Positions 22,431 through 33,427 of a stretch of DNA of 46,921 nt are shown here, in pieces (within the stretch, counting starts at the first letter, position 1; the number at the start of each line of letters is the position of its first letter). Below the pieces are notes generated by a model that had not been told where the DNA came from, did no database searches, and saw nothing but the letters and a program-made list of their open reading frames with translations. Position numbers and translations under genes: made by a program. Source of the stretch: Tieghemiomyces parasiticus (taxonomy: Eukaryota; Kickxellomycota; Dimargaritomycetes; Dimargaritales; Dimargaritaceae); NCBI GenBank assembly GCA_027575765.1, contig JANBPT010000295.1, positions 1-46,921 on the forward strand, written 5' to 3'.

Positions 22431-23717
22431 ATGCTGCTTGGCACCATCGGCCGCACCCTACTCCAACGGCCGGGCTTCATTCCCACCACCCGGCCCCTTC
22501 TAGCCCTGGCCCGGCCGCGCTTGGCCACCGACCCAACCCTGCACCTCTTGACCGTGGTGCGGTGGAAAATGAGTGGTATGGGCCCACGGCCCCTCCCGCC
22601 AGAGGACGTGCGAATCGACAACCAGGGCCGGGTCGTGGTGGGCGACTGCTACCTGGTTACGCAGCCTTACCCGCAGAACAAGATCCCGAACCGAGCGGCC
22701 GCCCGCCACATCAAGAAGTTCCATTTCACCAAGAAGCGTACCGAACGCAACCAGCGCCTGTGGCAGTTCTACAGCAAGGTCCGCGAGCGCAACGGCCAGT
22801 GCTATCTGAAGAGCAACGACTACCACTTTATGCTCGACCGATTTATCTTCTCCAGCAAGAAGATGTACAAGACGTACGTGGACTACAACGATAAGAAGGC
22901 CCACCTGGTATCGACCCCGCTGGTCCAGATCAGCATGGATGACCGCACCATTGTACGGACGCTATGCGCCGACTGGTTGGACGCGTTCAAGGAAGGCGAG
23001 CGGCAAGTCGAAGCTATCACTCCTCTGGAGTGGGCTACCGTTTTCTTGGGTCGGCCTCCACCATACCTAATCCAGATGGAGGCCGACGACTTTGATCGTA
23101 TCGTCTACGCCTACGGCCTGCTGGGTGATGTGGATACGGCCATCGGCGTCATTGAGAATGAAGTGATCCCGCGGGGCTATCGCCCCTCAACCGCTAGCGT
23201 CAACCAGCTCATTTTAGCCTGCGGCCAACTGGGACATATCGAACAGGCTGAGGCTCTGTACCAGAAGCGGCTGCCCCAGTGGGGGCTCACTGCGAACGGC
23301 CGCATCTTAACTTCTTTGGTGATTACGTACGCCAAGGACGGTAGGCTGGATGCGGCCCACCAGATCTTTAACCAGATCGTTCAGCGTCGGTTTGATGTGT
23401 ACCAGGCCTTCACTGAACTTAGCGAGGCATACCACAACGCTGGTCGCCCTAAGATGTCGCTCATGCTGCGTCAGGAACTGGTCCGCAACGGCCTCCCCCT
23501 CACCCCGCCCCCACGCGACAGCCGTGGGTACAGTCCCTGGGACCCCTCCCGCGTCAAGGGCAAGTTACTCTACGGGCGTGCTGGACGTCAAGGCCTCAGT
23601 CCGCCGACGTCCAGCTCGGCGCCCCGCCCAGCGCTCCGCCGGACCAACGAGTCGTGGGAGCCGTCAGTACAGGATCGGGGGAATCCCCAAAATACGGAGG
23701 ACCTGCCAGAGCTCTAG
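22431..23717 (+). CDS. Pentatricopeptide-repeat-like mitochondrial protein
   Basis: Intronless, 428 aa. The N-terminal 34 residues are rich in Arg, Leu and Pro and free of acidic residues until Asp, typical of a mitochondrial presequence. Residues about 219-360 form three to four degenerate helical hairpin repeats of about 35 residues with PPR-like patterns, for example DDFDRIVYAYGLLGDVDTAI and NQLILACGQLGHIEQAEALY. PPR proteins bind organellar RNA, so a role in mitochondrial RNA metabolism or translation is inferred from the family. Residues 60-215 are basic and not recognised. The C-terminal 60 residues are low-complexity. The ATG at 22431 is the first in frame. I cannot assign an ortholog, and a mitoribosome-associated protein is an alternative. 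Confidence 0.75.
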   Translation: MLLGTIGRTLLQRPGFIPTTRPLLALARPRLATDPTLHLLTVVRWKMSGMGPRPLPPEDVRIDNQGRVVVGDCYLVTQPYPQNKIPNRAAARHIKKFHFTKKRTERNQRLWQFYSKVRERNGQCYLKSNDYHFMLDRFIFSSKKMYKTYVDYNDKKAHLVSTPLVQISMDDRTIVRTLCADWLDAFKEGERQVEAITPLEWATVFLGRPPPYLIQMEADDFDRIVYAYGLLGDVDTAIGVIENEVIPRGYRPSTASVNQLILACGQLGHIEQAEALYQKRLPQWGLTANGRILTSLVITYAKDGRLDAAHQIFNQIVQRRFDVYQAFTELSEAYHNAGRPKMSLMLRQELVRNGLPLTPPPRDSRGYSPWDPSRVKGKLLYGRAGRQGLSPPTSSSAPRPALRRTNESWEPSVQDRGNPQNTEDLPEL

Positions 23718-24225
23718 GATGGTCTTTCTTTTTGCTTGGGATGATTTTAGTTGATCTGAATATTCTGATCTATGCATATGGCCAACCATTAAATTTTAAG
23801 ACCTAATTCGTATGGAAATACACGCTCTGCTTGGTCATTGGTGCGTCCTATTCATCATCAGGTGTGTGTGGGGGGGGGGGGCGGACAGGCGTTGGATAGT
23901 ACGGGGGATTGATAGGGCCCGTTCTAGCACGTGACTCGTAATAAGACAGGTCAGATTGACTCACCAACCGCCCCCTCCACGACAGACGTGATTGATTTTG
24001 AAGCTGAGGGTAAGTAACACCGTCACAGCGGCATACGATGAGGAGGAGCTAGCAAGTGGGCCTTGAATAACACTGACCCGGACTACAGGCGGGAGTGTAC
24101 GACCTCGAACTCATCGGAATCCTCGTCAAGTCTGCATCGCAGTACCTTCCTGATCGATAATCTATTAGTTACCACCTACTACTCGCCTTCTGGTTACCTC
24201 TCTCTGTACATCTTGACACTCCACC
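23718..24225. other. Intergenic region with intron-like element
   Basis: Contains a G-run at about 23870-23881. It also contains a good donor/acceptor pair at 24010-24088, annotated separately. No ATG-initiated frame of useful length is present. Confidence 0.4.
24010..24088 (+). other. Candidate 5'UTR intron upstream of aspartyl-tRNA synthetase
   Basis: A GTAAGT donor at 24010, a CACTGAC branch-like element near 24071 and a CTACAG acceptor at 24087-24088 make a compact 79-base intron typical of this genome. It lies 137 bases before the ATG at 24226, so the simplest reading is a 5'UTR intron. The bases just after the acceptor also read as a short coding-like frame, discussed under findings. 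Confidence 0.4.
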
Positions 24226-26136
24226 ATGGCTGACAACAACCCGACTACCAGCGTCCCTGCGGATCCCACGGCTAATCTGGCCGAGGGCGTCGAGGCCATT
24301 GTCCTTGGGTAAGTAGTCCCCGGTTGAATATATTACAGATTGAAGCGTTCCGTTCTGTCCATACCGCATGAAAAACGGCTGCCCGATCCGACGCAGGGTG
24401 TGCGGGTGGTACCCGGCTGAGCTGACGCTCTCCTGGATACTGTCGTTCGTTGGCCGCTCCCCTCGTATTTTTTTCGTACCTAACCGGGCCAGCCTGCCTG
24501 CTTTCCTTACTTTCAAACCGCCCGCCTACATCCCTGAACCAGCGAGGATGGCCAGCCCCTGTCCAAGAAGGCCCTCAAGAAGCTCGAGAAGGAGCGCGAA
24601 AAGGCACTCGCTAAGGAACTCCGCCAGAAGGAGCGTTTGGCTAAGGAGGCGGCCGCGAAAGCTGAACGCGAGGCCAACTATGTCGACGTCTCGGTGGGAA
24701 ACTACGGCGTCAAGCCACTAAACCAGTCCCAGGAACGTAGTGGGGACCGGCGCGAAAACATTGCCGACCTCAACGGCGCCCGCATGGGCGAAACGGTGCT
24801 ACTGCGCGCCCGGGTCCAGGGGTCCCGCCCCACGGGCGCCCGCCTGTGTTTCTTCATGCTGCGCCAGCAGGCCTCCAGCATCCAGGGTGTGGTTTCCATG
24901 GACGGCACCACCGTGAGCAAGGACATGCTCAAATTTGCCTCGGCCATCACCCCGGAATCCATCGTTTTGGTCGAGGGTAAAGTGGTGGCTCCCGTCGAAC
25001 CGGTCAAGAGCTGTACCGTGCAGGACGCTGAGCTCCAGATCACCAAGCTGTTCGTGTTGAGCAAGACCATGGAACGCCTACCGTTCAGCCTGGAGGATGC
25101 CTCTCGCCCCGAGTCGGAGTTTGACAACGAGGAGGCCCAGTTCAGCCGGGTGACCCTGCCCACCCGCCTCGACAACCGCGTGGTAGACCTGCGCACTATC
25201 ACCAACCACGCCATCTTCCGCATCCAGTCGGGCGTGTGCATGCTGTTCCGCGACTTTTTGCTCCAGAACCGGTTCATGGAGATCCACACCCCCAAGATCA
25301 TTGGTGCCACCAGCGAGGGCGGCGCCAACGTGTTCCAGGTCAAGTACTTCAAGTCCGACGCGTACCTGTCGCAGTCCCCGCAGCTGCACAAGCAAATGTG
25401 CATCTGCGCTGACTTTGAGCGTGTGTTCGAGGTGGCCCCAGTGTTCCGCGCCGAAGACTCCAACACCCATCGCCACATGACCGAATACGTCGGGCTCGAC
25501 GTGGAGATGGCCTTTGAGGAGCACTACCACGAAGTGATGGAGCTGCTGGGCCGCATGTTCGTGTTCATCTTTGACGGGCTTACCAAGCGGTTTGCCCATG
25601 AGATCGAGGCCGTACGCCGTCAGTACCCGTTCGAACCCCTGCAGTATCTCCCGGAAACCCTCAAGCTGACCTACCCGGAGGGCGTGCGGATGCTGCGCGA
25701 AGCCGGTGTGGAGATGGGCGACTTTGATGACCTGTCGACCGAGAACGAGCGGACGCTGGGCCACCTGGTCAAGGAGAAGTATCACACCGATTTCTACATG
25801 CTTGACAAGTTCCCCCTGGCTGTGCGGCCATTCTACACCATGCCCGACCCGAAGGACCCTGACTACTCCAACTCGTACGACTTCTTCATCCGCGGCGAGG
25901 AGATCATGTCTGGCGCCCAGCGTATCCACGACCCGGAACTACTCACCGAGCGCGCCAAGCTCCACCAGATTGACCCGCAGTCCCTCGAGCCCTACATCAA
26001 CGCCTTCAAGTACGGCGCCCCGCCCCACGCCGGTGGCGGTGTCGGTCTTGAGCGAGTCGTGATGCTATTCCTCAATGTCGGCAACATTCGTCGCACCTCC
26101 CTGTTCCCCCGTGACCCCAAGCGCTTGGAGCCTTAA
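24226..26136 (+). CDS. DPS1: Cytosolic aspartyl-tRNA synthetase (one intron)
   Basis: Class IIb synthetase that charges tRNA-Asp in the cytosol. Exons 24226-24308 and 24543-26136 encode 558 aa, against about 557 in yeast Dps1. Residues about 34-70 form a Lys/Arg/Ala-rich helical extension ([15 protein letters not shown]), the tRNA-binding appendix of eukaryotic enzymes. An OB-fold anticodon-binding domain follows (about 108-210). The catalytic domain shows motif 2 [15 protein letters not shown] at about 329-343 and motif 3 GLERVVM at about 529-535, ending in [14 protein letters not shown], which is near-invariant in eukaryotic AspRS. The ATG context CCACCATGG is favourable. The first exon encodes only a short Asn/Pro/Ala-rich leader with no mitochondrial character. 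Confidence 0.97.
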
Positions 26137-27047
26137 ATTAACCTGCGGAGTAGGACGCTCTTCTGGCGCGCTCGGCCGTTGGTATAATTGCCGGTCTTTT
26201 TTTTTTATGACTATCCAGCTCGACTTCTATATGTTTAACAAGCCATTTACCAACGTGTGTTTACGTCAGCTTGTAGAATGGCGGAGGAGGCCGTTAGCTT
26301 TCGATACTTTCAGAGTAGAGCACAATAGGGAAACCTTGATGAACCCGGTCCAGCGGCCTGGCTCCTCAACGCCACTGCTGTGGGGTTTCGAAGATCAGGG
26401 GTTTAGATTCGCTGAAACTGCCAGCCCGACTGTGGCGAAATTCTGAGTCTCTAAACCCGCTTTGTTGAGCTAACCAGGAGGTTTCAGTGGGGAAAGGAGA
26501 AGATGGGGAGGGGGGGGGGAAGAGGAACACAACAAGGCCACCGCCGTTGCTTGGGTCATGCAGGCAAGATATTATTAGCGTTATAAATGTGACTCGCCAT
26601 ATTGAGGATGATGAGAGGCCCCTCCCCTTGCCGTACGCGTCACTGCGAAAGTCTCTGTAATCCTCCATATTAATGGGATCGAAGCCATGCCGACGACTAC
26701 ACACTTCCCCTGCCATGGGTAAGGGTGGACGGGGACAGCTTCAGCGGGACCCTTGACCTACAAGCTCATTTCCCCAACAGTAGATGGCCTCGCAATCCCC
26801 TGTCCGCCGCTCCTTTTCGACCTGCATCGCCAAGGTCTTTCATTCCACCCTCGCTCCGTCGCCTGCACACCTTCTACCGAACTTGCATCACCCCACTACC
26901 CCATCCGCCGGCGCCAAGGCTGCATTGACCGCATTCAACCATTGCTGACTTGTCTCCTATTCCCGTCCCATACAATCCCTACGCATCGGCCACATCCGCC
27001 CCCAGCAGCGTGTACTAGACCCCACCTCTCTCTCTCACCCGCAGCCC
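26137..27047. other. Intergenic region and NEO1 leader
   Basis: No supported gene. A T-run lies near 26198-26207 and a G-run near 26507-26519. From 26785 to 27047 the sequence is strongly C/T-rich, likely the NEO1 5'UTR. An intron-like pair (donor GTAAGG at 26719, acceptor CAACAG at 26779-26780) and upstream ATGs precede the NEO1 start. These are discussed under findings. Confidence 0.45.
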
Positions 27048-30000
27048 ATGCCAAAACCTACACCACCTGGCCAGCGCCAGCGCCAACGGAACCCCGCCGC
27101 CACTAGCTCCGCCCTTGCCCCGGGCCTACCAGAACGGCTTTCCCGACATTCCCGTGACCAGTACGACCTGACCAACGACGACACGGGTGGTGACAGCGAC
27201 TCGAACGACGCGATCCCGCTCCGCACGATGGCTGCTCGGCGTGCCAAATCCAAGAACTCCGACAGCGAGGACCCCCGAGACCCGTATGCGGCCCGCGGTC
27301 GGGCCGCGGCGACCGGCAGCTCGAGGAAACGTGGGGCCATCTCGCTCGGCCGGCACCGGTCTTACGTGGCCCTGACCGGCGACGACATGGATAATGACGA
27401 CAAGGATGACGACAGTGACCTTCCCGGTCTACGGGTCGGGGAGAACGGCGGAAATCGGGAACTCCGGGACGGGCAGGCGCGCAATCGGCTCTCGCCAGCG
27501 TCCCACCGGGGTAGCGATACCTACATCGACATCCCAGACCCCACCCCTGCCGCTCCTGACCAAGTCACAAGCGGAGCAACCCGCTCCGTGGTCTTTGGGC
27601 CCCACGCCCCGCCCCCGCGGCGCAGGTTTGCGGTCAACGCCATCCGCAACAACAAGTACAACCCCTTTACCTTCTTCCCGCTGGTCCTGTACGAGCAATT
27701 CAAGTTCTTCTTCAACCTCTACTTCCTCCTGGTGGCCCTCTCCCAGTTCGTTCCAGCGCTGCGAATTGGTTACCTGGTGACCTACGTGGGACCCCTCTGT
27801 TTCGTGCTGATGATAACCATCGGGAAGGAAGGCTATGATGACTGGACCCGCCGTAAGCGCGACGAGCAGGCCAACGCCCAGCGCTACGAAGTCATCCAGC
27901 CCGACGGCCCTCCCCAGTTCACGCCCAGCGCCAAGCTCAAAGTGGGCGACCTGATCATACTGCACAAGAACGACCGGGTTCCCGCCGACTGCGTATTGCT
28001 CAAGACCACTGAGGCCTCGGGGGCCTGCTTCATCCGGACCGACCAGCTGGATGGCGAGACGGACTGGAAACTGCGCGTGGCCGTCGCCGCCTGCCAGAAG
28101 CTACCTGATCCTCAGGCCTTCGCCAACGTGGCAGGCACCGCTGAGGTGGAGGCGCCCCACAAGGACATTTATAGCTTTCTAGGCACCCTCCAACTGGACG
28201 GGGTCGACTCCGCTGTAGAACCGCTCAGCGTCGACAACACCCTGTGGACCAACACGGTCTTGGCCTCAGGGACGGCCGTGGGACTGGTGGTGTTCACCGG
28301 GAAGGATACGCGTGCGGTGATGAACACCAATTTTCCGACCACCAAGGTGGGCCTGTTGGACCTGGAACTTAACCGTATCTCCAAGGTGCTCTGCCTCTTC
28401 ACGGCGCTGCTTTCCTTGGCCATGATTGCCATGACGGGGTTCCAAGGCCCGTTCTACGTGTACTTCTGTCGGTTTCTGATCCTCTTCTCGTCCATCATCC
28501 CCATCAGCCTGCGCGTTAACCTCGACATGGGCAAGACATACTACGCCAGGCAAATACAGCGTGATGCCCGAATCCCCGGTACCGTGGTCCGCACTAGTAC
28601 CATCCCCGAGGAACTCGGCCGGCTCGAGTATTTCTTGTCCGATAAGACCGGGACCCTAACCCAGAACGACATGGAACTGCGCAAATTGCACATGGGTACC
28701 ATGTCATACGGACTGGATACCATGGACGAGGTAACCAAGTGTCTGGCCACGTACTACGAGGGCGTACGCCAGCGCACCCTAGCCGCGGCAACTGAGGGTC
28801 ATGTTGGGTCCGACTCGCTACTGCCCGACTTTGACGGGGTCCGGCCGGCAGCAACCGCCACTACCACCACCGCCGCGATGCGTCCCCTCGCCACCACCGC
28901 TGCGACCGAGTTTACGGGGCGACGGGACATTTCGGCGCGCGTGGGCGAGATCGTGCAGGCCCTGGCCTTGTGTCACAACGTGACGCCCACCTCCGACGAC
29001 GATGACGGAGCAGGCGAGCCCGGGGGCGTGGTAACCTACCAGGCCTCGTCCCCCGATGAAATCGCTATCGTCAATTGGACCGAGTCGGTGGGCCTAGTCC
29101 TGGTGCGGCGCGACCGCGAGGCCATCCGGTTGCGGGTGACGGCGCCCGACCTGGTAGAGGGCAGCTCCTACGCGGACTACTCAGTAGCATCCTCGTCACG
29201 GCGGTCGTCAATTAATGCGGCGTCCGACACGGGATCGCGGGCCTTTCACTTGGACTTTGATATTTTGTATGTGTTTCCATTCACCAGCGAGAGCAAGCGC
29301 ATGGGTATTGTGGTGCGCGAGCGGGCCACCGGCGAGGTAACTTTTTACCAGAAGGGTGCTGACACGGTCATGGCGCGCATCATTCAGTATAACGACTGGC
29401 TGGACGAGGAGTGCGGCAACATGGCCCGTGAGGGGCTCCGCACCTTGGTCATTGCCAAGAAGCGCCTGTCGGAGCAGACGTTTGCCCAGTTCGACACGCG
29501 GTACCAAGCGGCCGGTGCCAATATCCACGGCCGCCAGGCGGCCCTCGACCGGGTAGTGGCCGAGTTTTTGGAGCACGATCTCGAGCTGCTAGGCCTCACG
29601 GGTGTGGAGGACAAGCTACAAGAGGACGTCAAGGGCACCCTGGAACTTCTCCGTAACGCCGGTCTGAAGGTGTGGATGCTAACCGGGGATAAAGTGGAGA
29701 CGGCCACGTGCATCGCCGTATCGTCCAAATTGGTAGCCCGGAACCAGCCCATTCACCAGGTGGCGCGGCTCACCTCAGCGGCCCAGCTCCCGAGCGAACT
29801 CGACACGCTACGCATGCTACCAGACTGCTGCCTGGTCATTGATGGCCAGTCACTGCAACTAGCGCTGGATTACTGGGTCGATGAATTTATTGAGCTCGCC
29901 ATGACCCTGCCAGCGGTGGTGTGCTGTCGATGCTCCCCCACGCAGAAGGCGGCCGTGGCCCGGCTCATCAAGGAGCGGTCCGGCAAGCGTGTCTGTGCCA

Positions 30001-30794
30001 TCGGTGACGGTGGCAACGACGTAAGCATGATCCTGGCTGCCGATGTGGGTATCGGTATTGAAGGGAAAGAAGGAAAGCAGGCCTCGCTAGCGGCTGACTT
30101 CTCCATCACGCAGTTCAGCCATGTGGCCCGCCTCCTACTATGGCACGGCCGCAACAGCTACAAGCGGTCGGCCAAGCTCAGCCAGTTCGTCATTCACCGT
30201 GGGCTCATCATCTCAGTCATGCAGGCCGTCTTTTCGGCCATGTTTTACTACGCGCCCATCGCCCTCTATCAGGGTGCCCTTATGGTGGGCTACTCGACCG
30301 TGTATACCATGGCACCGGTGTTCTCACTAGTGCTCGACCGCGATGTGACGGCCGACACGGCCATGTTCTACCCTGAACTATACAAGGAACTGACCAAAGG
30401 CCGGTCGTTGTCCTTCAAGACCTTTTTTTGGTGGCTGCTCATCAGTGTCTACCAGGCCGGGACCATCATGATGCTGGCCATCTGGTTGTTTGATACGGAG
30501 TTTATCCATATTGTGTCTATCTCCTTCACGGCCCTCATTTTCAACGAGTTGCTCATGGTGGCTTTCGAGATCAACACGTGGCACCGGTACATGATCTACT
30601 CCGAGGTCGGGTCCCTCCTGATTTATCTCCTATCGATTTACTTTCTCAAGTCAGACTTCGATTTAGTCTTCATGCTGACGTGGAACTTCGCGTGGAAATT
30701 AGCCGTGATTATCCTCGCCAGTACGTTCTCGCTCTACGTCGTCAAATTGATCAAGCGCCGCTACGCGCCACCTAGCTACGCCAAACTGGTCTAG
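27048..30794 (+). CDS. NEO1: P4-ATPase phospholipid flippase, NEO1/ATP9 type
   Basis: Intronless, 1248 aa, about 100 residues longer than yeast Neo1 (1151 aa). P4-ATPases flip aminophospholipids to the cytosolic leaflet; Neo1 acts at endosomes and Golgi and, unlike other P4-ATPases, works without a Cdc50 subunit. Assignment to NEO1 rests on KYNPFTFFPLVLYEQFKFFF near 202, the actuator motif DQLDGETDWKLR, PISLRVNLDMGK in M4, phosphorylation motif [20 protein letters not shown] with Asp532, SSPDEIAIVNWTESVG, and TGDK/GDGGNDVSMI in the P domain. Residues 1-195 are a hydrophilic, disordered-looking extension rich in Asp, Arg and Ser with an acidic DDMDNDDKDDDSD cluster. A second low-complexity Ala/Thr insertion (about 599-621) interrupts the N domain. 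The C-terminal third carries the expected remaining membrane helices. Confidence 0.95.
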   Translation: MPKPTPPGQRQRQRNPAATSSALAPGLPERLSRHSRDQYDLTNDDTGGDSDSNDAIPLRTMAARRAKSKNSDSEDPRDPYAARGRAAATGSSRKRGAISLGRHRSYVALTGDDMDNDDKDDDSDLPGLRVGENGGNRELRDGQARNRLSPASHRGSDTYIDIPDPTPAAPDQVTSGATRSVVFGPHAPPPRRRFAVNAIRNNKYNPFTFFPLVLYEQFKFFFNLYFLLVALSQFVPALRIGYLVTYVGPLCFVLMITIGKEGYDDWTRRKRDEQANAQRYEVIQPDGPPQFTPSAKLKVGDLIILHKNDRVPADCVLLKTTEASGACFIRTDQLDGETDWKLRVAVAACQKLPDPQAFANVAGTAEVEAPHKDIYSFLGTLQLDGVDSAVEPLSVDNTLWTNTVLASGTAVGLVVFTGKDTRAVMNTNFPTTKVGLLDLELNRISKVLCLFTALLSLAMIAMTGFQGPFYVYFCRFLILFSSIIPISLRVNLDMGKTYYARQIQRDARIPGTVVRTSTIPEELGRLEYFLSDKTGTLTQNDMELRKLHMGTMSYGLDTMDEVTKCLATYYEGVRQRTLAAATEGHVGSDSLLPDFDGVRPAATATTTTAAMRPLATTAATEFTGRRDISARVGEIVQALALCHNVTPTSDDDDGAGEPGGVVTYQASSPDEIAIVNWTESVGLVLVRRDREAIRLRVTAPDLVEGSSYADYSVASSSRRSSINAASDTGSRAFHLDFDILYVFPFTSESKRMGIVVRERATGEVTFYQKGADTVMARIIQYNDWLDEECGNMAREGLRTLVIAKKRLSEQTFAQFDTRYQAAGANIHGRQAALDRVVAEFLEHDLELLGLTGVEDKLQEDVKGTLELLRNAGLKVWMLTGDKVETATCIAVSSKLVARNQPIHQVARLTSAAQLPSELDTLRMLPDCCLVIDGQSLQLALDYWVDEFIELAMTLPAVVCCRCSPTQKAAVARLIKERSGKRVCAIGDGGNDVSMILAADVGIGIEGKEGKQASLAADFSITQFSHVARLLLWHGRNSYKRSAKLSQFVIHRGLIISVMQAVFSAMFYYAPIALYQGALMVGYSTVYTMAPVFSLVLDRDVTADTAMFYPELYKELTKGRSLSFKTFFWWLLISVYQAGTIMMLAIWLFDTEFIHIVSISFTALIFNELLMVAFEINTWHRYMIYSEVGSLLIYLLSIYFLKSDFDLVFMLTWNFAWKLAVIILASTFSLYVVKLIKRRYAPPSYAKLV

Positions 30795-31217
30795 CAGAAG
30801 GGTTATCGCGTGGAAGATGGAGCGTAAACTTGGCCTTGCTTTGTTACATACCAGCCCACAGTATTAAAAGGCGCAACCATATTGCGTATAGAGTTTACTA
30901 TTCACGAAAAATTAATTGGTGGAGAGAGAAACTCCGGTGCAAGATCGGTAGGTAGTGGCAGGCAGTGGGGGAGGGGAAGGGACCAGAGAGCCCAACCGTC
31001 CCACAGTGGCCTGCGGGAGTTAGCGAAGAGAGACGCCTAGCGAGGTTGGTGTACCTGTGAGCTTATAGTTGCGCCTAGATGCTCTCCACCATTCACATTT
31101 TTCCACATTTCTCGAGGAGCCAATTTTATCTCTATTTTTTTTTTCCCTGCATTAGTCCCATTGGTCATCCCTACTTTGACGTCTCTAACGCCTTTCCAAC
31201 CACTGCCAATCTTCACC
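30795..31217. other. Short intergenic region, no gene seen
   Basis: AT-rich 3' flank followed by a G-rich patch (about 30960-30980) and a T-run (31135-31143) in the pyrimidine-rich leader of the next gene. Confidence 0.45.
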
Positions 31218-32294
31218 ATGCCACGGCTGTGCGACATTTGCCGCACCGACCGGGCGGTTCTGAAGCGACCTAAGACCCTACAGTCCATCTGTCGGCCCTG
31301 TTTCTACTACGTATTCGAGACGGAGATCCACCACACCATCACCAGTAGCCGACTGTTCAAACCTGGGGACCGGGTCGCCATCGGGGCGTCCGGCGGCAAG
31401 GATTCGACAGTCCTGGCTCATGTACTCAAGACGCTCAACGAGCGCCACCGTTACGGCCTTGAGCTGTTTCTGCTGTCCATCGACGAGGGTATCACTGGGT
31501 ACCGGGACGACTCATTGGAGACGGTGAAGCGCAACCAGCAGCAGTACGACCTCCCGCTCAAGATTGTGTCCTACGAGGAGCTGTACCGATGGTCTATGGA
31601 CGCCATCGTGAAGGAAGTCGGTTTAAAAAATAACTGTACATTCTGCGGGGTGTTTCGGCGTCAGGCCCTGGACCGCGGGGCCCAGATGCTGCGGGTCGAC
31701 CATATCGTGACGGGCCACAATGCGGACGACATTGCTGAAACGGTACTCATGAACCTGTTACGCGGCGATGTGGCCCGGTTGCAGCGGTGCACTGAAATTG
31801 CTACCACGGGCGAGGACGGTGCAGCGGGCCCCGAGGACCGGATCGTACCCCGGTCCAAGCCATTCAAGTACACCTACGAGAAGGAGATTGTCATGTACGC
31901 CTACTTTAAGAAACTGGACTACTTTTCAACCGAGTGTATCTATTCGCCCAACGCCTACCGTGGCTACGCCCGAACGTTCCTGAAGGACCTGGAGGCCATC
32001 CGGCCTAGCGCAATCATCGACATTATCCACGCCGGCGAGGCGTTCCAGGTCCGGCACGGTGTTAAAATGCCCACCCAAGGGACCTGCGAGCGGTGCGGGT
32101 ACATCGCCAGCAACCGGCTGTGCAAGGCCTGCGTGCTGCTCGAAGGTCTTAACCGCGGATTGCCTCGCCTGGGTATCAGCCGGACGGGTCAACACCGGAC
32201 GGCCGAGGACATACCGGCAGCGAAAACGGCCACGGTAACCGCGGGAGACAATTCAGAGGTAGTCCGGGGCGGAACGAATGTGGCGGACTGGTAA
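31218..32294 (+). CDS. NCS6: Cytoplasmic tRNA 2-thiolation protein 1
   Basis: NCS6/CTU1 with NCS2/CTU2 thiolates U34 of tRNA-Lys, -Glu and -Gln in the cytosol, receiving sulfur from Urm1. Intronless, 358 aa, matching yeast Ncs6 (359 aa). The N-terminal zinc knuckle has Cys5, Cys8, Cys25 and Cys28. The PP-loop ATP-pyrophosphatase motif SGGKDS is at 58-63. Conserved Cys140 and Cys143 lie in [18 protein letters not shown], followed by [20 protein letters not shown] second zinc cluster [16 protein letters not shown] is near the C-terminus, then the family ending EGLNRGLP. The ATG at 31218 gives the conserved MPRLCDIC start. A 45-residue Thr/Ala-rich tail follows. An AATAAA overlaps the stop codon (32294-32299), so a canonical poly(A) signal sits right at the end of the frame. 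Confidence 0.96.
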   Translation: MPRLCDICRTDRAVLKRPKTLQSICRPCFYYVFETEIHHTITSSRLFKPGDRVAIGASGGKDSTVLAHVLKTLNERHRYGLELFLLSIDEGITGYRDDSLETVKRNQQQYDLPLKIVSYEELYRWSMDAIVKEVGLKNNCTFCGVFRRQALDRGAQMLRVDHIVTGHNADDIAETVLMNLLRGDVARLQRCTEIATTGEDGAAGPEDRIVPRSKPFKYTYEKEIVMYAYFKKLDYFSTECIYSPNAYRGYARTFLKDLEAIRPSAIIDIIHAGEAFQVRHGVKMPTQGTCERCGYIASNRLCKACVLLEGLNRGLPRLGISRTGQHRTAEDIPAAKTATVTAGDNSEVVRGGTNVADW

Positions 32295-33427
32295 ATAAAC
32301 CTGGCTGGGCCGGAAACTTAGCTTTTGTCTTCTCGATACCATATCTCGGACCCGGGCACCCAAAATAATCGGTACATACATTTAATGACAGGCCTCTTTG
32401 ATGAGTAGGGCTTTTGTTCATCGCTTGGGGAAGAGGCCTTCACCGCGGTGTTAACTAGATAGATTATCGCCACGCTTGACTCTCGAAAGAGATGCCCAAC
32501 CCTACGGAGGTGCTGGAGGCGTAACGATGGCGATCGCGTCTGTGGTACTAGAGAGGAGGACAGGTGACGTCGACGCCATGGTGATCGGTCAGGCTTAATC
32601 GGTATTACAAACTCAACAGGATACCTTATACGCACATAAGATTATTGTTGTTATTCTTTTTGGTATGGTTCGGCCGCCGAGGTAACTTGCTTACCGTGAC
32701 GGATCTTGGGGTTCAAATACAGCACTCATTGCCAGGGCCTTTCTAATTTGTATAATTCAGTCACTCTAACCCTATCATTATTGGTCGTAGGCCGAGAATT
32801 GACGAATCGAGAGGGCCCCCGGGCCATGCACCATACCCTCTCACGTTCACCCATTTCGAGCAGCTCTCATGGCGTGGCCCACACGGCCATGTGCGGGCCC
32901 AAACAATTGGCCTTTCCACCAAGCCATTCCCTCCCGTTTACTCGCTAGAGAATGACGCGCGACGAAAGTCGTTCCTATCACCCACTGCAGCTTCATACCA
33001 GTTATGTTACACTAACGGTTGGGGAGATGTTCCGGCCGAATAACCACCACTAGAGAGGTTGTCCGTTTGAGGAATGGTTGCACCGTACAGCGATGCGTCG
33101 GGGCGGCCCGGCTTGTTTCTCCCTCTTTTTTTTTTTTTTTCTTAACCCCCTACCCTTTGACCGACCGGGATAAGGCTTCCGTCACCTTTAATCATAACGA
33201 CATGATCGCCCTGGTATAAGTACCCGACCAGTCCCAACTTGTCCGTTGGACGCATCATATTAGCTGCCCCTCCCCTGTTTGGCGCCGCCTAACCTGCACT
33301 TTATGCCCTCCACCTTGCACTATCATCACGCCTCTAGTTATCGCCGTCTTTAGGCCGCCCCCCCTTTTCCCTTTACCGCTGCCCTAGTTTGCACGCTCTA
33401 TACACACCCGTCGCGCATTCACCCGCC
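32295..33427. other. Intergenic region, no gene seen
   Basis: No supported coding or RNA gene. A T-run at about 33127-33140 lies near the start of a C/T-rich promoter and leader region that leads into the MTAP start at 33428. Confidence 0.5.

Noticed and set aside
25078..25929. Minus-strand open frame of 283 codons opposite aspartyl-tRNA synthetase
   Set aside because: Shadow of a strongly biased plus-strand gene; no family features.
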